Part shown: positions 41,894 through 49,775 of the stretch, in pieces | Layout: each line of letters begins with the position of its first letter | Position numbering within the stretch: position 1 is the first letter of the stretch | From: a bacterium | GTDB lineage: Bacteria; 4484-113; JAFGCY01 | Assembly (NCBI GenBank): GCA_020440605.1 | Contig: JAGRNT010000011.1 | Location: 123,007 to 180,457, forward strand | DNA length: 57,451 nucleotides | Direction: 5' to 3' | Made by a program: the position numbers and the translations under genes | Notes under the pieces: generated by a model | Databases searched by the model: none | What the model was told of the DNA's origin: nothing | Seen by the model: only the letters and a program-made list of their open reading frames with translations

Positions 41894-42073
41894 TCAGTTG
41901 TCTGCCAGATATCTGCGTCCCGCCTGCAGCTTCTCGTCAAGCCGCTCAAGAGTTTCCTTTACTAGAGCCTCGCCTGCAAACTGGATCTCCGCGCAGTCAG
42001 AACTGCTCAGCTCTTCGAGCACCTGCGGCTCTTCTGCATGCGCGTCCCTGTTGTTTGCCTTCGGTGGCTTCAT
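41894..42073 (-). CDS. Candidate antitoxin of the Doc pair
   Basis: A 59-residue acidic protein: MKPPKANNRDAHAEEPQVL at the start, then a helix-rich C-terminus (ALVKETLERLDEKLQAGRRY). Size, charge and position (stop 6 nt before the toxin ATG, same strand) fit a type II antitoxin. The C-terminal helix could wrap the Fic groove, as Phd does with Doc, but no Phd/YefM DNA-binding motif is visible at the N-terminus, so it is not a classic Phd. There is no Shine-Dalgarno; a weak TGTTAAGCT element lies just upstream and could give a nearly leaderless message. Confidence 0.65.
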   Translation of the reverse strand: MKPPKANNRDAHAEEPQVLEELSSSDCAEIQFAGEALVKETLERLDEKLQAGRRYLADN

Positions 42074-42099
42074 TGCAATAACAGCTTAACAGAAGTATG

Positions 42100-42121
42100 G
42101 CAGGTCTGCAATCAGACCTGC
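42100..42121 (-). terminator. Perfect hairpin spanning a stop codon
   Basis: On the minus strand GCAGGTCTG-ATTG-CAGACCTGC, 9 bp with a 4-nt loop. The TGA of the class V aminotransferase gene begins within the stem end. No T-run follows, so it may end or protect the mRNA rather than act as an intrinsic terminator. Confidence 0.6.
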
Positions 42122-43320
42122 ACCCTCGCGCTCTCCCGGATGTTTTCGCAGACGCTGTCGATCTCCGCGTCGGAGTGGTACCAGTGCGGGCTCAAGCGCA
42201 GGCGGCCCTCGCGCACGGAGTGGATCACCCTGCGGCCTTTCAGCACATTACTGAGCGGGCTGCCCGCCGGCAGGGTGAAGGAGAGGATCGCGCTTCTGTG
42301 CTCACTTCGGTCGTAGTAGAGGTCCAGCCCGCAGTCGCGCACGCAGGCGGCGATGCGGTCGGCGAAGCCCAGGGCGCGCTCCTCCACGCGCTGCGGCCCG
42401 GCCTCGAGGAAGACCTCACAGGCGCGGCGCAGGCCGAAGGCCGAGGGGAAGGGCACCGTGCCGAGGCTGAAGCGGTTGGCATTGTGCTTGGGCCTGACCG
42501 TGCGGTCGGTGTAGCTCAGGTGGTTCAGCTCCAGGGCGAACCAGCCCTCCGTGCGCGGTGTGACCTGTGCTGGGTCCAGCTCCGGGTCGACCCAGAGGAA
42601 GCCGCTGGCCAGCGGGGCGCAGAGCCACTTGGCACCATGCCCGGCGATGAAGTGCGCGCCCGTGGCTTTCACGTCGAGAGTCAGCGCGCCGAGGCCCTGC
42701 ATGCAGTCCACGGCGAACCAGCTGCCGTTGTCACGGCAGGCCCGGCCGATGGCAGCGAGGTCCATGGTGTAGCCGTGGAAGAAGTTCACCCAGCTCGTGG
42801 CAACGAGTTTCGTGCGCGGCGTGATCGCGGCGAGGATGTCGGCGGTTCTGACAATCCCGTCGCCCTGGCCACTCGCTACGGCACGCAGCACGGCTCCGCG
42901 GGATGTCAGCTCGGACATCGCGGTGAACAGGCTGGGGAAGTCGTCGGCGGGGCAGAGCACCTCGTCACCGGGCTCCAGCGGGATGGCCTGGAAGGCGCGC
43001 AGAAGCGCGGTATGCGTGCTGGAGAGCAGGCAGATCTCGCTGCGCTCCCCGGCCCCGATCAGCTCCGCCACGCGCTGGCGGGAGAGCCGCCAGCCGTCGA
43101 ACCAGGGGTCCTGGTCGACGCTGTCCGCCATCTGCTGCTGGGAGAGCTGCTCGTTGACGGCGGCGATCACCCAGTCCGATAGCGGGCCGACCGAGGCATG
43201 GTTCAGGTACAGGAAGTTTTGGATGCTCGGCTGGCTGGCACGGTAGCGCTCGAGATAGGCCGCGAAGTCCGGCGTGGGCTCGATGGCCGGGGCGGGGGGC
43301 GCTTCTTTGAAGAAACTCAT
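42112..43320 (-). CDS. Class V PLP-dependent aminotransferase (isopenicillin-N-epimerase/desulfurase-like)
   Basis: A 402-residue fold-type I PLP enzyme. YLNHASVGPLS opens the domain, VATSWVNFFHGYTMDL and AVDCMQGLGAL supply the PLP pocket, and the Schiff-base Lys is in HFIAGHGAKWLCAP. Relatives include isopenicillin N epimerase-like and cysteine desulfurase-like proteins; no active-site Cys loop diagnostic of a desulfurase is evident, so substrate is open. TATACT at 43332-43327 lies 6 nt before the ATG and there is no Shine-Dalgarno, so the message is predicted to start at the ATG itself. The stop is embedded in a hairpin. Confidence 0.9.
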   Translation of the reverse strand: MSFFKEAPPAPAIEPTPDFAAYLERYRASQPSIQNFLYLNHASVGPLSDWVIAAVNEQLSQQQMADSVDQDPWFDGWRLSRQRVAELIGAGERSEICLLSSTHTALLRAFQAIPLEPGDEVLCPADDFPSLFTAMSELTSRGAVLRAVASGQGDGIVRTADILAAITPRTKLVATSWVNFFHGYTMDLAAIGRACRDNGSWFAVDCMQGLGALTLDVKATGAHFIAGHGAKWLCAPLASGFLWVDPELDPAQVTPRTEGWFALELNHLSYTDRTVRPKHNANRFSLGTVPFPSAFGLRRACEVFLEAGPQRVEERALGFADRIAACVRDCGLDLYYDRSEHRSAILSFTLPAGSPLSNVLKGRRVIHSVREGRLRLSPHWYHSDAEIDSVCENIRESARVQV

Positions 43321-43326
43321 CTGGAG

Positions 43327-43332
43327 AGTATA
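43327..43332 (-). promoter_or_regulatory. -10 hexamer (TATACT), predicted leaderless
   Basis: TATACT on the minus strand is separated from the ATG at 43320 by exactly six nt, the usual discriminator length. Transcription start would coincide with the A of the ATG. Confidence 0.5.
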
Positions 43333-43670
43333 GATCTACGACCCTCCTTCCTGACTAATCACTTCCTGCAAGGACCGGCGTCGCCTGGCGACGCATGGGA
43401 GATAGCAATACAATCCACACGATCACAGACATGGTGCGATCTTGCCCGCTACGTGGTGTTTTCAGTCATTGCTCTTTCTTCATTGCTCATTGCTTGGAGG
43501 ATTGCCTGTCAATCGCGGCAGGGCCGCGCCGGTCCTTCTTCCATATGAAGGTCCATTTTGATCATGTATTGGCATAGCTTTCCACACCCTACAACCGAAG
43601 TCCGGGATCCCCGAATGCTACACCCTACAACCCAGGTCCCAGCTCCTCGCCAGGCTGACAGCCTGGCCTC
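43333..43670. other. Intergenic region with hairpin array E
   Basis: No gene is visible. It holds a GCGTCGCC/GGCGACGC inverted repeat (about 43378-43395), tandem CATTGCTC-like words (43470-43495), a CGCGGC/GCCGCG hairpin near 43515, two copies of ACACCCTACAAC (about 43583 and 43620), and, against the 43671 stop codon, GCCAGGCT/AGCCTGGC (43649-43667) with the same TAGGAGGCC join seen after pckA. Confidence 0.7.
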
Positions 43671-45629
43671 CTAGTTGGCAACCAGCTCCAGTTCGCGGCC
43701 ACTGCCGGCCAGCATCCGTTCGCGGGCGGCACTGCGTGCGGCCTCGAACAGGGGCAGTAGGTTGCCCGCCGCCTGCCTCGTGGTCTGATAGAGCGTGTGG
43801 TAGTGGTAGCAGGCACTGCGGATGTAGTCGTTGTCAACACCGGTCTCCGGGAGCGGCGTGTTGCGCACACCCTGCGCGAAGGCGTAGATCCCCGCCTGGT
43901 TGGACATCTCCACCATCTTGCTCATCTCCTGGTGCAGGAAGATCTCCTTGCGCAGGGCCACGAGCCGGTTGTACTGCTCGACGATCTCACGCTTGGCGGC
44001 GATGCTGCCGTCCTCATTCTCCAGCGCCTTCAGCGTGCGCTCGACCGCGGTGATGCCCTTGCGGCAGTTCTCCACCGCGAGCCGGAACTGCGCGATCAGC
44101 GCATCCAGCTCATTGAGTAGGTTCGGGTATTCGATGTCGTTGCCCAGCGCATGCGCCTCGGCGAGCATTGCCAGCGGATCGAACTCCTCCTGCATGTATT
44201 TCTCCATCACCTCCGCGAGCGGCATCGGGCGGATCTCGTCGGACTGCAGGATCCCGCCCTCGGTGGCATTGATCAGGGTCCGGCCATGCACCTCCGAGGA
44301 CTTGAAGCGGTTCAGCAGGAAGTTGTAGTAGGAGTACATCTGGCGGTTGGTCTGCACCGGCTGGCCGTAGATGTCTGTCATCTCGATCAGCAGCGTGCCC
44401 TCGCGCTGCAGTTTGGCAACGGTCATCTCCTGCTTCTGCTCGGTCTCGAAGTAGGTGCCGCTGGCGTAGGTCCGGCCGCCGGGGAAGGAGAGGTCCTGGC
44501 CGATGAACACGATCGGGTCGCCGCCGAGCTTGACGGCGATGTCATAGGCCATCACGGCCACCGAGCCCCAGACCAGCACGCGGCCGCGGTCGCCGACGAC
44601 GCGGTCCACCCAGCGCATGATGTTGTCATGGAAGCTGCACATGAAGCGCGGCCCGGTCCAGTCACGTACGGAGCTGATCGGGCTCTGGGGTTCGGCGATC
44701 AGGTAGGCCTCGGGCAGGTCGACATTGCGCAGGTGCCTGGCATTGGCCTCCTGCGGGTCGCCGGTGACGACGATGTGCGGGGTGATGCCCTTCGCCATCA
44801 GGATCTTCACGGCAGTGTCCACCGCGATGATCACGGCGCGGTTCTTCATTTCATTGAGCAGGTGCATGTTCTTCTCGAGGCTTGGACCGGCGGAGACGAT
44901 CACAACCGGCCTGCCGCGGAAGCGCTCGATCAGGTGCCGGAAGGGCGGGTTGTCCAGCACCTGGGGGAAGTTCAGCATGATGTTCATCTGCTGCATCTCG
45001 CCCATCACCATCAGGGTCTGGACGTTGCCGCCGACGGCGGTCATCTCGTAGCGGATCTTGTCAGCGAGGCGGTCGAAGAGCTGCGACTCCGGCAGCTTGT
45101 CAAAGGCCGGGTTGGAGATCATACGCACGCCGCGAAAGGCCGCGAGCTCGAAGAGGTTCATGTAGGTGAACATCGCATTCTGGATGTTGTGATCGCAGCT
45201 CACCGTCGTTTTGCTGCGGGTCATGATCTCCGTAAGGTCGGTGTGGCACATCGCCAGGTAGAACAGCTCCCAGTTGGGCTCGTAGATCAGCACGCGCTCA
45301 TCCGCCGGGATGCGGCGCAGGATCTCCAGCGCGCCGTAGCCGAGCCCCAGCCCGAAGATCACCGTGAAGTTGCCATCCGCGCTCTTCTCGATCGCACTTT
45401 CCGCCCACTGCTGCGCCTCCCGCAGCGGGTCATAGGGGCTGTGCAGGAAGAAGTCGCGCTCGCCGTCGCTGTAGCGCAGGGTCGGCGGACCGCTGCGGCT
45501 GGGCTCCACGAACACACTGCCGACCTGGGTCAGATCGCCGTGCTCATCGTGGTGGGCCTGCAGTTTGTCAGCCAGCACTTCGCTGGCCTGGCGCAGCATC
45601 GCGAGATTCTTTTCGAAGAAGGACATCAT
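43671..45629 (-). CDS. Maf/DUF115-type glycosyltransferase-like protein
   Basis: A 652-residue cytosolic protein. The DUF115 (MptE-like) core begins PVVIVSAGPSLEKNMHLL and continues with AVIIAVDTAVKILMAKGITPHIVVTGDP and PIVFIGQDLSFPGGRTYA. An N-terminal Rossmann-like region has FTVIFGLGLGYGALEIL and RVLIYEPNWELF. Maf proteins with this layout transfer nonulosonic acids to flagellin in Campylobacter and relatives. No flagellin or sugar-synthesis gene is present here, so the acceptor may be another surface protein. AGGA lies 5 nt before ATG 45629. The C-terminal ~150 residues are helical and may mediate oligomerisation. Confidence 0.88.
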   Translation of the reverse strand: MMSFFEKNLAMLRQASEVLADKLQAHHDEHGDLTQVGSVFVEPSRSGPPTLRYSDGERDFFLHSPYDPLREAQQWAESAIEKSADGNFTVIFGLGLGYGALEILRRIPADERVLIYEPNWELFYLAMCHTDLTEIMTRSKTTVSCDHNIQNAMFTYMNLFELAAFRGVRMISNPAFDKLPESQLFDRLADKIRYEMTAVGGNVQTLMVMGEMQQMNIMLNFPQVLDNPPFRHLIERFRGRPVVIVSAGPSLEKNMHLLNEMKNRAVIIAVDTAVKILMAKGITPHIVVTGDPQEANARHLRNVDLPEAYLIAEPQSPISSVRDWTGPRFMCSFHDNIMRWVDRVVGDRGRVLVWGSVAVMAYDIAVKLGGDPIVFIGQDLSFPGGRTYASGTYFETEQKQEMTVAKLQREGTLLIEMTDIYGQPVQTNRQMYSYYNFLLNRFKSSEVHGRTLINATEGGILQSDEIRPMPLAEVMEKYMQEEFDPLAMLAEAHALGNDIEYPNLLNELDALIAQFRLAVENCRKGITAVERTLKALENEDGSIAAKREIVEQYNRLVALRKEIFLHQEMSKMVEMSNQAGIYAFAQGVRNTPLPETGVDNDYIRSACYHYHTLYQTTRQAAGNLLPLFEAARSAARERMLAGSGRELELVAN

Positions 45630-45692
45630 GGTGTTCCTGGCAGTTGTTTACATATCTACATCGGCAGCAGGGCAGCCGCATTGAATGTCAAG

Positions 45693-45721
45693 TTGACGGC
45701 GCGGCCCAGCTGTGGTTTGAT
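45693..45721 (+). promoter_or_regulatory. Promoter TTGACG-N17-TTTGAT, predicted leaderless
   Basis: TTGACG (45693-45698) and TTTGAT (45716-45721) are 17 bp apart. Transcription would start near 45728, about 3 nt before ATG 45731, which has no Shine-Dalgarno sequence. Confidence 0.55.
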
Positions 45722-45730
45722 CCTGGTTCA

Positions 45731-46774
45731 ATGCGTGCAATCTCGATCATCCTCTGCCTGTGCTGCTGGCTGTATATCGGTAAGGGAGCTGCGCGGGCGC
45801 AGGCTGATGCGGGGACTGCTCTGCTGGCCGGACGGGAAGTTGTGGACATGCGCTGGCTGGACCGGGAGACGCTTGTCGTGGTCTACCGTGAGGCAGGCGA
45901 GGCTGGAGTGCTGCTGGCACAGGCCGGGCAGGGCACGACCGAGCTGAGCGTACCGCGCAGCCTGGAGCGCTGCGGCGGGGATCCGCAGCAGTTCCGCCTG
46001 ACGCTGGCTCCGCTTGGCAATTCGCTGGCGCTGGTGGAGCGCGGGGAAAGCGTGCTGAGTGCCAGCCGTCTGTCCGTGTTCCGCATCAGCCATGACGGCG
46101 TGGAAGCAGCGAGTACCTACCGCCTGCCGATGGAGTTCTGGCCGGATGAAGTCTGCTGGGATGAGGCGGGGGCCAACCTCTTCATGTCGGCCCGGCCCTT
46201 CCTGCAACCGAAACAGCCAGTCAGCCTGGCGATGTTCCGGCTGGCGGACTCCGAGTTCGTGCCACTGCTGGATCGCACTGAGCTGGACCTGATCGACGGG
46301 CTGGCCTTTCTGCCGCGCAGCGGGGAGCTGGCCGTGCTCTGCCGCTCACATGCCGGCAGCTATCCCGCGCTGCCGCTGGTGGTGTTGATCAACCCGGATG
46401 GCAACCGCAGCCGCGTGCTGCTGGGAGATGCGGCCGGAGCGGAGCTGCAGCTGCTGGACAGTGGGGAGCTGCTGTTGCGGACGCGCAATGGCAAGCTGGA
46501 GGACTGGCTGCTGCCTGCCTCGGGAACGGAATTCAGGCAGCTTGATGCCGGAGCGGAGCTAGGTTGGGGTTGCCAGCTGAGCCGCAATGCCGCCTGGCTG
46601 GCCCTGCCCTCAGAGACTGGACTGCTGCTGCAGCCGGGCGAGGGTGGGGAAACGCTGGAAGCGGAGCTGCAGGCGAGGTTGTTCAGGTTCAACCATGATG
46701 GCAGCCTGCTGGCCGTGCTGACTGCCGGTACGAATCAGCTGCAGATCATCGAACTGCCTGTCCAGGCTGAGTGA
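45731..46774 (+). CDS. Exported beta-propeller-like protein
   Basis: 347 residues with signal peptide MRAISIILCLCCWLYIGKGAARA. The rest alternates short strands and turns (VDMRWLDRETLVVVYREAG, LGNSLALVERGESVL, EVCWDEAGANLFMSAR, LAFLPRSGELAVLCRS, FNHDGSLLAVLTAGTNQLQ), as in WD40/TolB-like propellers. No enzyme motif is seen. It has its own leaderless-type promoter. Its stop and that of the convergent Met-rich gene touch (TGA followed by TCA), inside a hairpin. Confidence 0.8.
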   Translation: MRAISIILCLCCWLYIGKGAARAQADAGTALLAGREVVDMRWLDRETLVVVYREAGEAGVLLAQAGQGTTELSVPRSLERCGGDPQQFRLTLAPLGNSLALVERGESVLSASRLSVFRISHDGVEAASTYRLPMEFWPDEVCWDEAGANLFMSARPFLQPKQPVSLAMFRLADSEFVPLLDRTELDLIDGLAFLPRSGELAVLCRSHAGSYPALPLVVLINPDGNRSRVLLGDAAGAELQLLDSGELLLRTRNGKLEDWLLPASGTEFRQLDAGAELGWGCQLSRNAAWLALPSETGLLLQPGEGGETLEAELQARLFRFNHDGSLLAVLTAGTNQLQIIELPVQAE

Positions 46775-46784
46775 TCAGCCCTGG
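46762..46784. terminator. Hairpin centred on two back-to-back stop codons
   Basis: Plus strand CCAGGCTGA-GTGA-TCAGCC-C-TGG: the GTGA loop, a GNRA-type tetraloop, contains the plus-strand stop, and the adjoining TCA is the minus-strand stop. One base bulges in the 3' arm. No clear T-run. Confidence 0.5.
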
Positions 46785-47824
46785 CTGCCGCGTGGTCTGA
46801 GCTTCGCGCCATCCTCGTAGACGTTATAGTAGTCGTCACTGCCCGTGTTGCCATCGGCGGCTGAGGGCAGGCTGTCCATCATCTGCTGCACTTCCTGCAT
46901 CTGCTCGTCGAAGTACTGCTCCTGGGTCACGAGCTCATATTCATCCGGCACGGAGAAGGTGCCGCCGTCATCCTGCCAGTCGAAGATGCTGTCCAGTTCC
47001 ATGCTGGTGTGCATGCCCATGATGCTCATGTCCATGCGCATCATGATGTCGAGTTCATCGCTCCACCAGAGTTCGCCGCTCATGTCGCCCATCATCGAGA
47101 GAATCCCGGTCAGCAGGCCGCCGAAGTCCTCGAGGCCTTCCATGCCCTCCATGTCACCGGCGGGTTCGCCATCACCCATGGAGAACAGTTCGTTCAGGCC
47201 TTCCATGCCCTCCATGCCCTCAAGTCCCTGCATCATGGACTGCATGTCCATCGTGAAGGCCACGCCCTTGACGGCCACGCCATTGATCATCGTCGGACTG
47301 AGTTCACTGACGGTCACGCCTTCCTGCTCGCGCAGGTCAGCCACCATCCTGTCGTAGTTGCGGATCATGCTGTCGGGCTGCATGTCCATCATCCCGCCGT
47401 GCTCCATGCCCGGCACCATCTGCTCGAACATGATCGCGCGCTTCTCGTTGTGCATCAGGGTGTAGCTGGTGCCGGACTCTTCATAGATGATGATGCTCTG
47501 GAAGGGCTGCGTGATGTCAACCTCACCCGCGCTGCCCATCGCCCCGGCGATGGAGGGGTCGTAGTACATGTCGATGCGGGACTTGCCGTCCACCCAGTAG
47601 ACCTTGCCGTGCATGAGATGCATGTCCTGCTGCATCTCGGCGGGGATGTCCGCTGCGTCCGCACCGTCCATGCCCATTCCGCCGAACTGCTCGGCCATGC
47701 CGGCGAAGGCGTTGCCATCCATGCGCATGGTCATGGTGTAGTCGGCTTCATAGCCCGCGAGTGCGGCCTGGCAGGTTGCCAGCAGCAGGATCACGGACAG
47801 CAGGATGCTGTACAGGTGGCGCAT
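46775..47824 (-). CDS. Methionine-rich exported protein
   Basis: 349 residues with signal peptide (LYSILLSVILLLATCQAALA) and GGAGGA upstream. About 44 residues are Met, many in MxxM or MM arrangements: MTMRM near the mature N-terminus, GGMMDMQPDSM, MEGMEGMEG and IMMRMDMSIMGMH. The strand pattern (VYWVDGKSRIDMYYDP, SIIIYEESGTSYTLMHNEKRAIMF) resembles DUF4412/LolA-like folds. Met clusters can bind Cu(I) or Ag(I) in periplasmic proteins, as in CusF- or PcoC-type proteins, but the fold is different here and metal binding is inference only. Confidence 0.8.
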   Translation of the reverse strand: MRHLYSILLSVILLLATCQAALAGYEADYTMTMRMDGNAFAGMAEQFGGMGMDGADAADIPAEMQQDMHLMHGKVYWVDGKSRIDMYYDPSIAGAMGSAGEVDITQPFQSIIIYEESGTSYTLMHNEKRAIMFEQMVPGMEHGGMMDMQPDSMIRNYDRMVADLREQEGVTVSELSPTMINGVAVKGVAFTMDMQSMMQGLEGMEGMEGLNELFSMGDGEPAGDMEGMEGLEDFGGLLTGILSMMGDMSGELWWSDELDIMMRMDMSIMGMHTSMELDSIFDWQDDGGTFSVPDEYELVTQEQYFDEQMQEVQQMMDSLPSAADGNTGSDDYYNVYEDGAKLRPRGSQG

Positions 47825-47914
47825 GTATTCCTCCGCAGCGCATTCTCCCGCGGCAATCGCGCTGCGGGTGGCGCTTCACCTGAAGAATACATGATGTGAG
47901 AGCCTAAGGTTTCA

Positions 47915-48823
47915 TCAGATGCTCTTCAGCAGAACACCGGCATCCTCAACATAGCTGATCACTCCGCGCTGGTTGCGGCGGCCGTGCTGCACTGCGTCCT
48001 CGAGCCCGGTCATCACGTCGATGCTGGTGTTGAGGTTCTCCACCGGGAACAGAAGCCAGGCGACCGTGGGCTGGACCACGACCTGCTGGCCGTCGCAGAG
48101 CCACTCGGTGCTGTGCAGCTTCTGGTGGATGTCCATCGCCAGGGCCTCGCAGTCCTGGGCGCCGATCTCCGGCAGCAGCATCGCCATCTGGGACCACTTG
48201 AAGCGCGAGACGATGTCCGAGCGGCGCAGGCGGTCCTGGAAGAAGTTCGCGATCTGCGGCAGGAGCTGGGTGGCGGTGGTCTCGGTGAGCTGGCCGCCGG
48301 GAATCTCGAAGTCGATGTCGACAAGCAGCGTGCCGACGTCGTTGTTGTAGCGCGAGGTGCGGTACATCTCCTCGTCCAGGCGGCGCAGGAAGTACTTGCG
48401 GTTGTAGAGCCCTGTCAGGCGGTCGCTGATCGCGGTCTCCATCGTCAGGCGGCGGCGCTGGCCGAGTGTGTGCAGGACCTGCATGCGCTGGCCGATCTGA
48501 GCAGGGTCAACCGGCAGGAAGGCATAGTCCAGGTTGGCAATGCTGCCCGAGTCGGTGATGTGCTCGAGGTCAGCCGGACCGCTGAGCAGGTAGAGCACGG
48601 GCGGGATCTCGGCCTGCTCGAACTCGTCGAGCACGGACAGTACGCGGTCGGTGCTGAGCGTGGCGCAGGTCAGGTCCAGCACGAGCACCTGCAGGCGGGA
48701 GATCTTCTCGCGCAGGGCTTCCGCAGTGAACTCGCGGGCGGCCTCGAATTCCAGCAGGGCCTGCTCACAGGCGCCGTGGATCCCGTTGACAACTTCTTCA
48801 TTGGTGCTGAATACAAGAATCAT
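47915..48823 (-). CDS. Receiver-like protein with degenerate GGDEF domain
   Basis: About 302 residues from ATG 48823 (no good Shine-Dalgarno; a TTG at 48880 is possible). Residues 1-~115 look like a REC-type alpha/beta fold (ILVFSTNEEVVNGIHGACEQ, LQVLVLDLTCATLS, PPVLYLLSG, LDYAFLPVDPAQIGQRM), though the phosphoacceptor is uncertain. The C-terminal domain begins DRLTGLYNRKYFLRRL with VGTLLVDIDF, the GGDEF opening, but the GGDEF signature itself is replaced by RFKWSQM. It is therefore unlikely to make c-di-GMP; it may sense nucleotide or dimerise. It is downstream of the suhB-like gene. Confidence 0.85.
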   Translation of the reverse strand: MILVFSTNEEVVNGIHGACEQALLEFEAAREFTAEALREKISRLQVLVLDLTCATLSTDRVLSVLDEFEQAEIPPVLYLLSGPADLEHITDSGSIANLDYAFLPVDPAQIGQRMQVLHTLGQRRRLTMETAISDRLTGLYNRKYFLRRLDEEMYRTSRYNNDVGTLLVDIDFEIPGGQLTETTATQLLPQIANFFQDRLRRSDIVSRFKWSQMAMLLPEIGAQDCEALAMDIHQKLHSTEWLCDGQQVVVQPTVAWLLFPVENLNTSIDVMTGLEDAVQHGRRNQRGVISYVEDAGVLLKSI

Positions 48824-48919
48824 CCCGTGTTCCAGTGGTGGGTTTTTCCAATGAAGCTTAACAGAACCGGGATGGCTCAAGCGTGGCTGAACCGATAGTT
48901 CACCGCGATTGAACGATTG

Positions 48920-49741
48920 TCAATCCGTGGGCCGCAGGATGCTGCGCATCAGCTCCAGCAGGTCGCGGCGGCTGGCCACGAGCAGGTCGTCGTCCCCGGG
49001 AGTGTAGGCCTCGCCGCTGATCTGCTCGCAGAATCCGCCGGCCTCGGTCACGAGCAGGATCCCGGCCGCACTGTCCCAGCTGCGCAGCTTCAGCTCCCAC
49101 ATCCCGTCGAAGGTTCCGTCGGCCACGAGCGCGAGATCCACAGCCGCACTGCCCAGCCGGCGGATCTTGTGGAAATGGGTCTGCATGCGCACGAAGTTGT
49201 GGATGTTCTTCTGGCCGTCAGGTCCCTTGATGTCGTATGGGAAGCCCGTTGCCAGCATTGCATTCAGGAGCTGGCCGCCCGGCGGGTTGGCCCGCACGGT
49301 GACGCCCACGCCGTTGCAGGTGGTGCCCATGCCGCGGGCCGCACTCCAGGTATTGCGCAGTTCGGGGCTGTGCACCACGCCGATCAGGGGCCTGAGCTCT
49401 GCATCGGTGAGCGCAATGCTCACGGCCCAGATCTGCAGGCCGCTGAGGAAGTTGGAGGTGCCGTCCAGCGGGTCAACCACCCAGTTGAGTTCCTGGCGCG
49501 GGGCACTGGGATCGTAGCTTTCCTCGCCGATGAAGCCGGCGGCGGGCAGCAGGGCGCTCAGGCGTTCGCGGATCAGGTCCTCGGCCTTCGTGTCGGCCTC
49601 GCTGACCATGTCGGCGACGCTGGTCTTGGTGCGGATCTCCACGTCGTCAAGCCGGTTGAAGTAGCCCTCCAGCAGCCGGCCTGCATCGGCGGCCACGCGG
49701 GTCACGGAGCTTGTCAGGGTGTGGAGGTTCAGACCGGGCAT
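48920..49741 (-). CDS. Inositol monophosphatase-family protein
   Basis: A 273-residue Mg2+-dependent phosphatase-fold enzyme. The metal site is complete: GEESYD, WVVDPLDGTSNFLSG and LRSWDSAAGILLVTEAGG. This family includes SuhB, which also acts on transcription antitermination, and archaeal-type fructose-1,6-bisphosphatases, so the exact substrate is open. ATG 49741 lacks a Shine-Dalgarno sequence; an extended -10 (TGCTATAGT) ends 7 nt upstream, predicting transcription start at or 1 nt before the ATG. That promoter lies in the 34-nt gap after the propeller-like gene. Confidence 0.93.
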   Translation of the reverse strand: MPGLNLHTLTSSVTRVAADAGRLLEGYFNRLDDVEIRTKTSVADMVSEADTKAEDLIRERLSALLPAAGFIGEESYDPSAPRQELNWVVDPLDGTSNFLSGLQIWAVSIALTDAELRPLIGVVHSPELRNTWSAARGMGTTCNGVGVTVRANPPGGQLLNAMLATGFPYDIKGPDGQKNIHNFVRMQTHFHKIRRLGSAAVDLALVADGTFDGMWELKLRSWDSAAGILLVTEAGGFCEQISGEAYTPGDDDLLVASRRDLLELMRSILRPTD

Positions 49742-49748
49742 GGGCGGC

Positions 49749-49757
49749 ACTATAGCA
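49749..49757 (-). promoter_or_regulatory. Extended -10 promoter (TGCTATAGT), predicted leaderless
   Basis: The TGn-hexamer on the minus strand is seven nt from the ATG at 49741, without a usable -35 or a ribosome site. Confidence 0.55.
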
Positions 49758-49775
49758 TCCGCCCCGTGAAGATCC

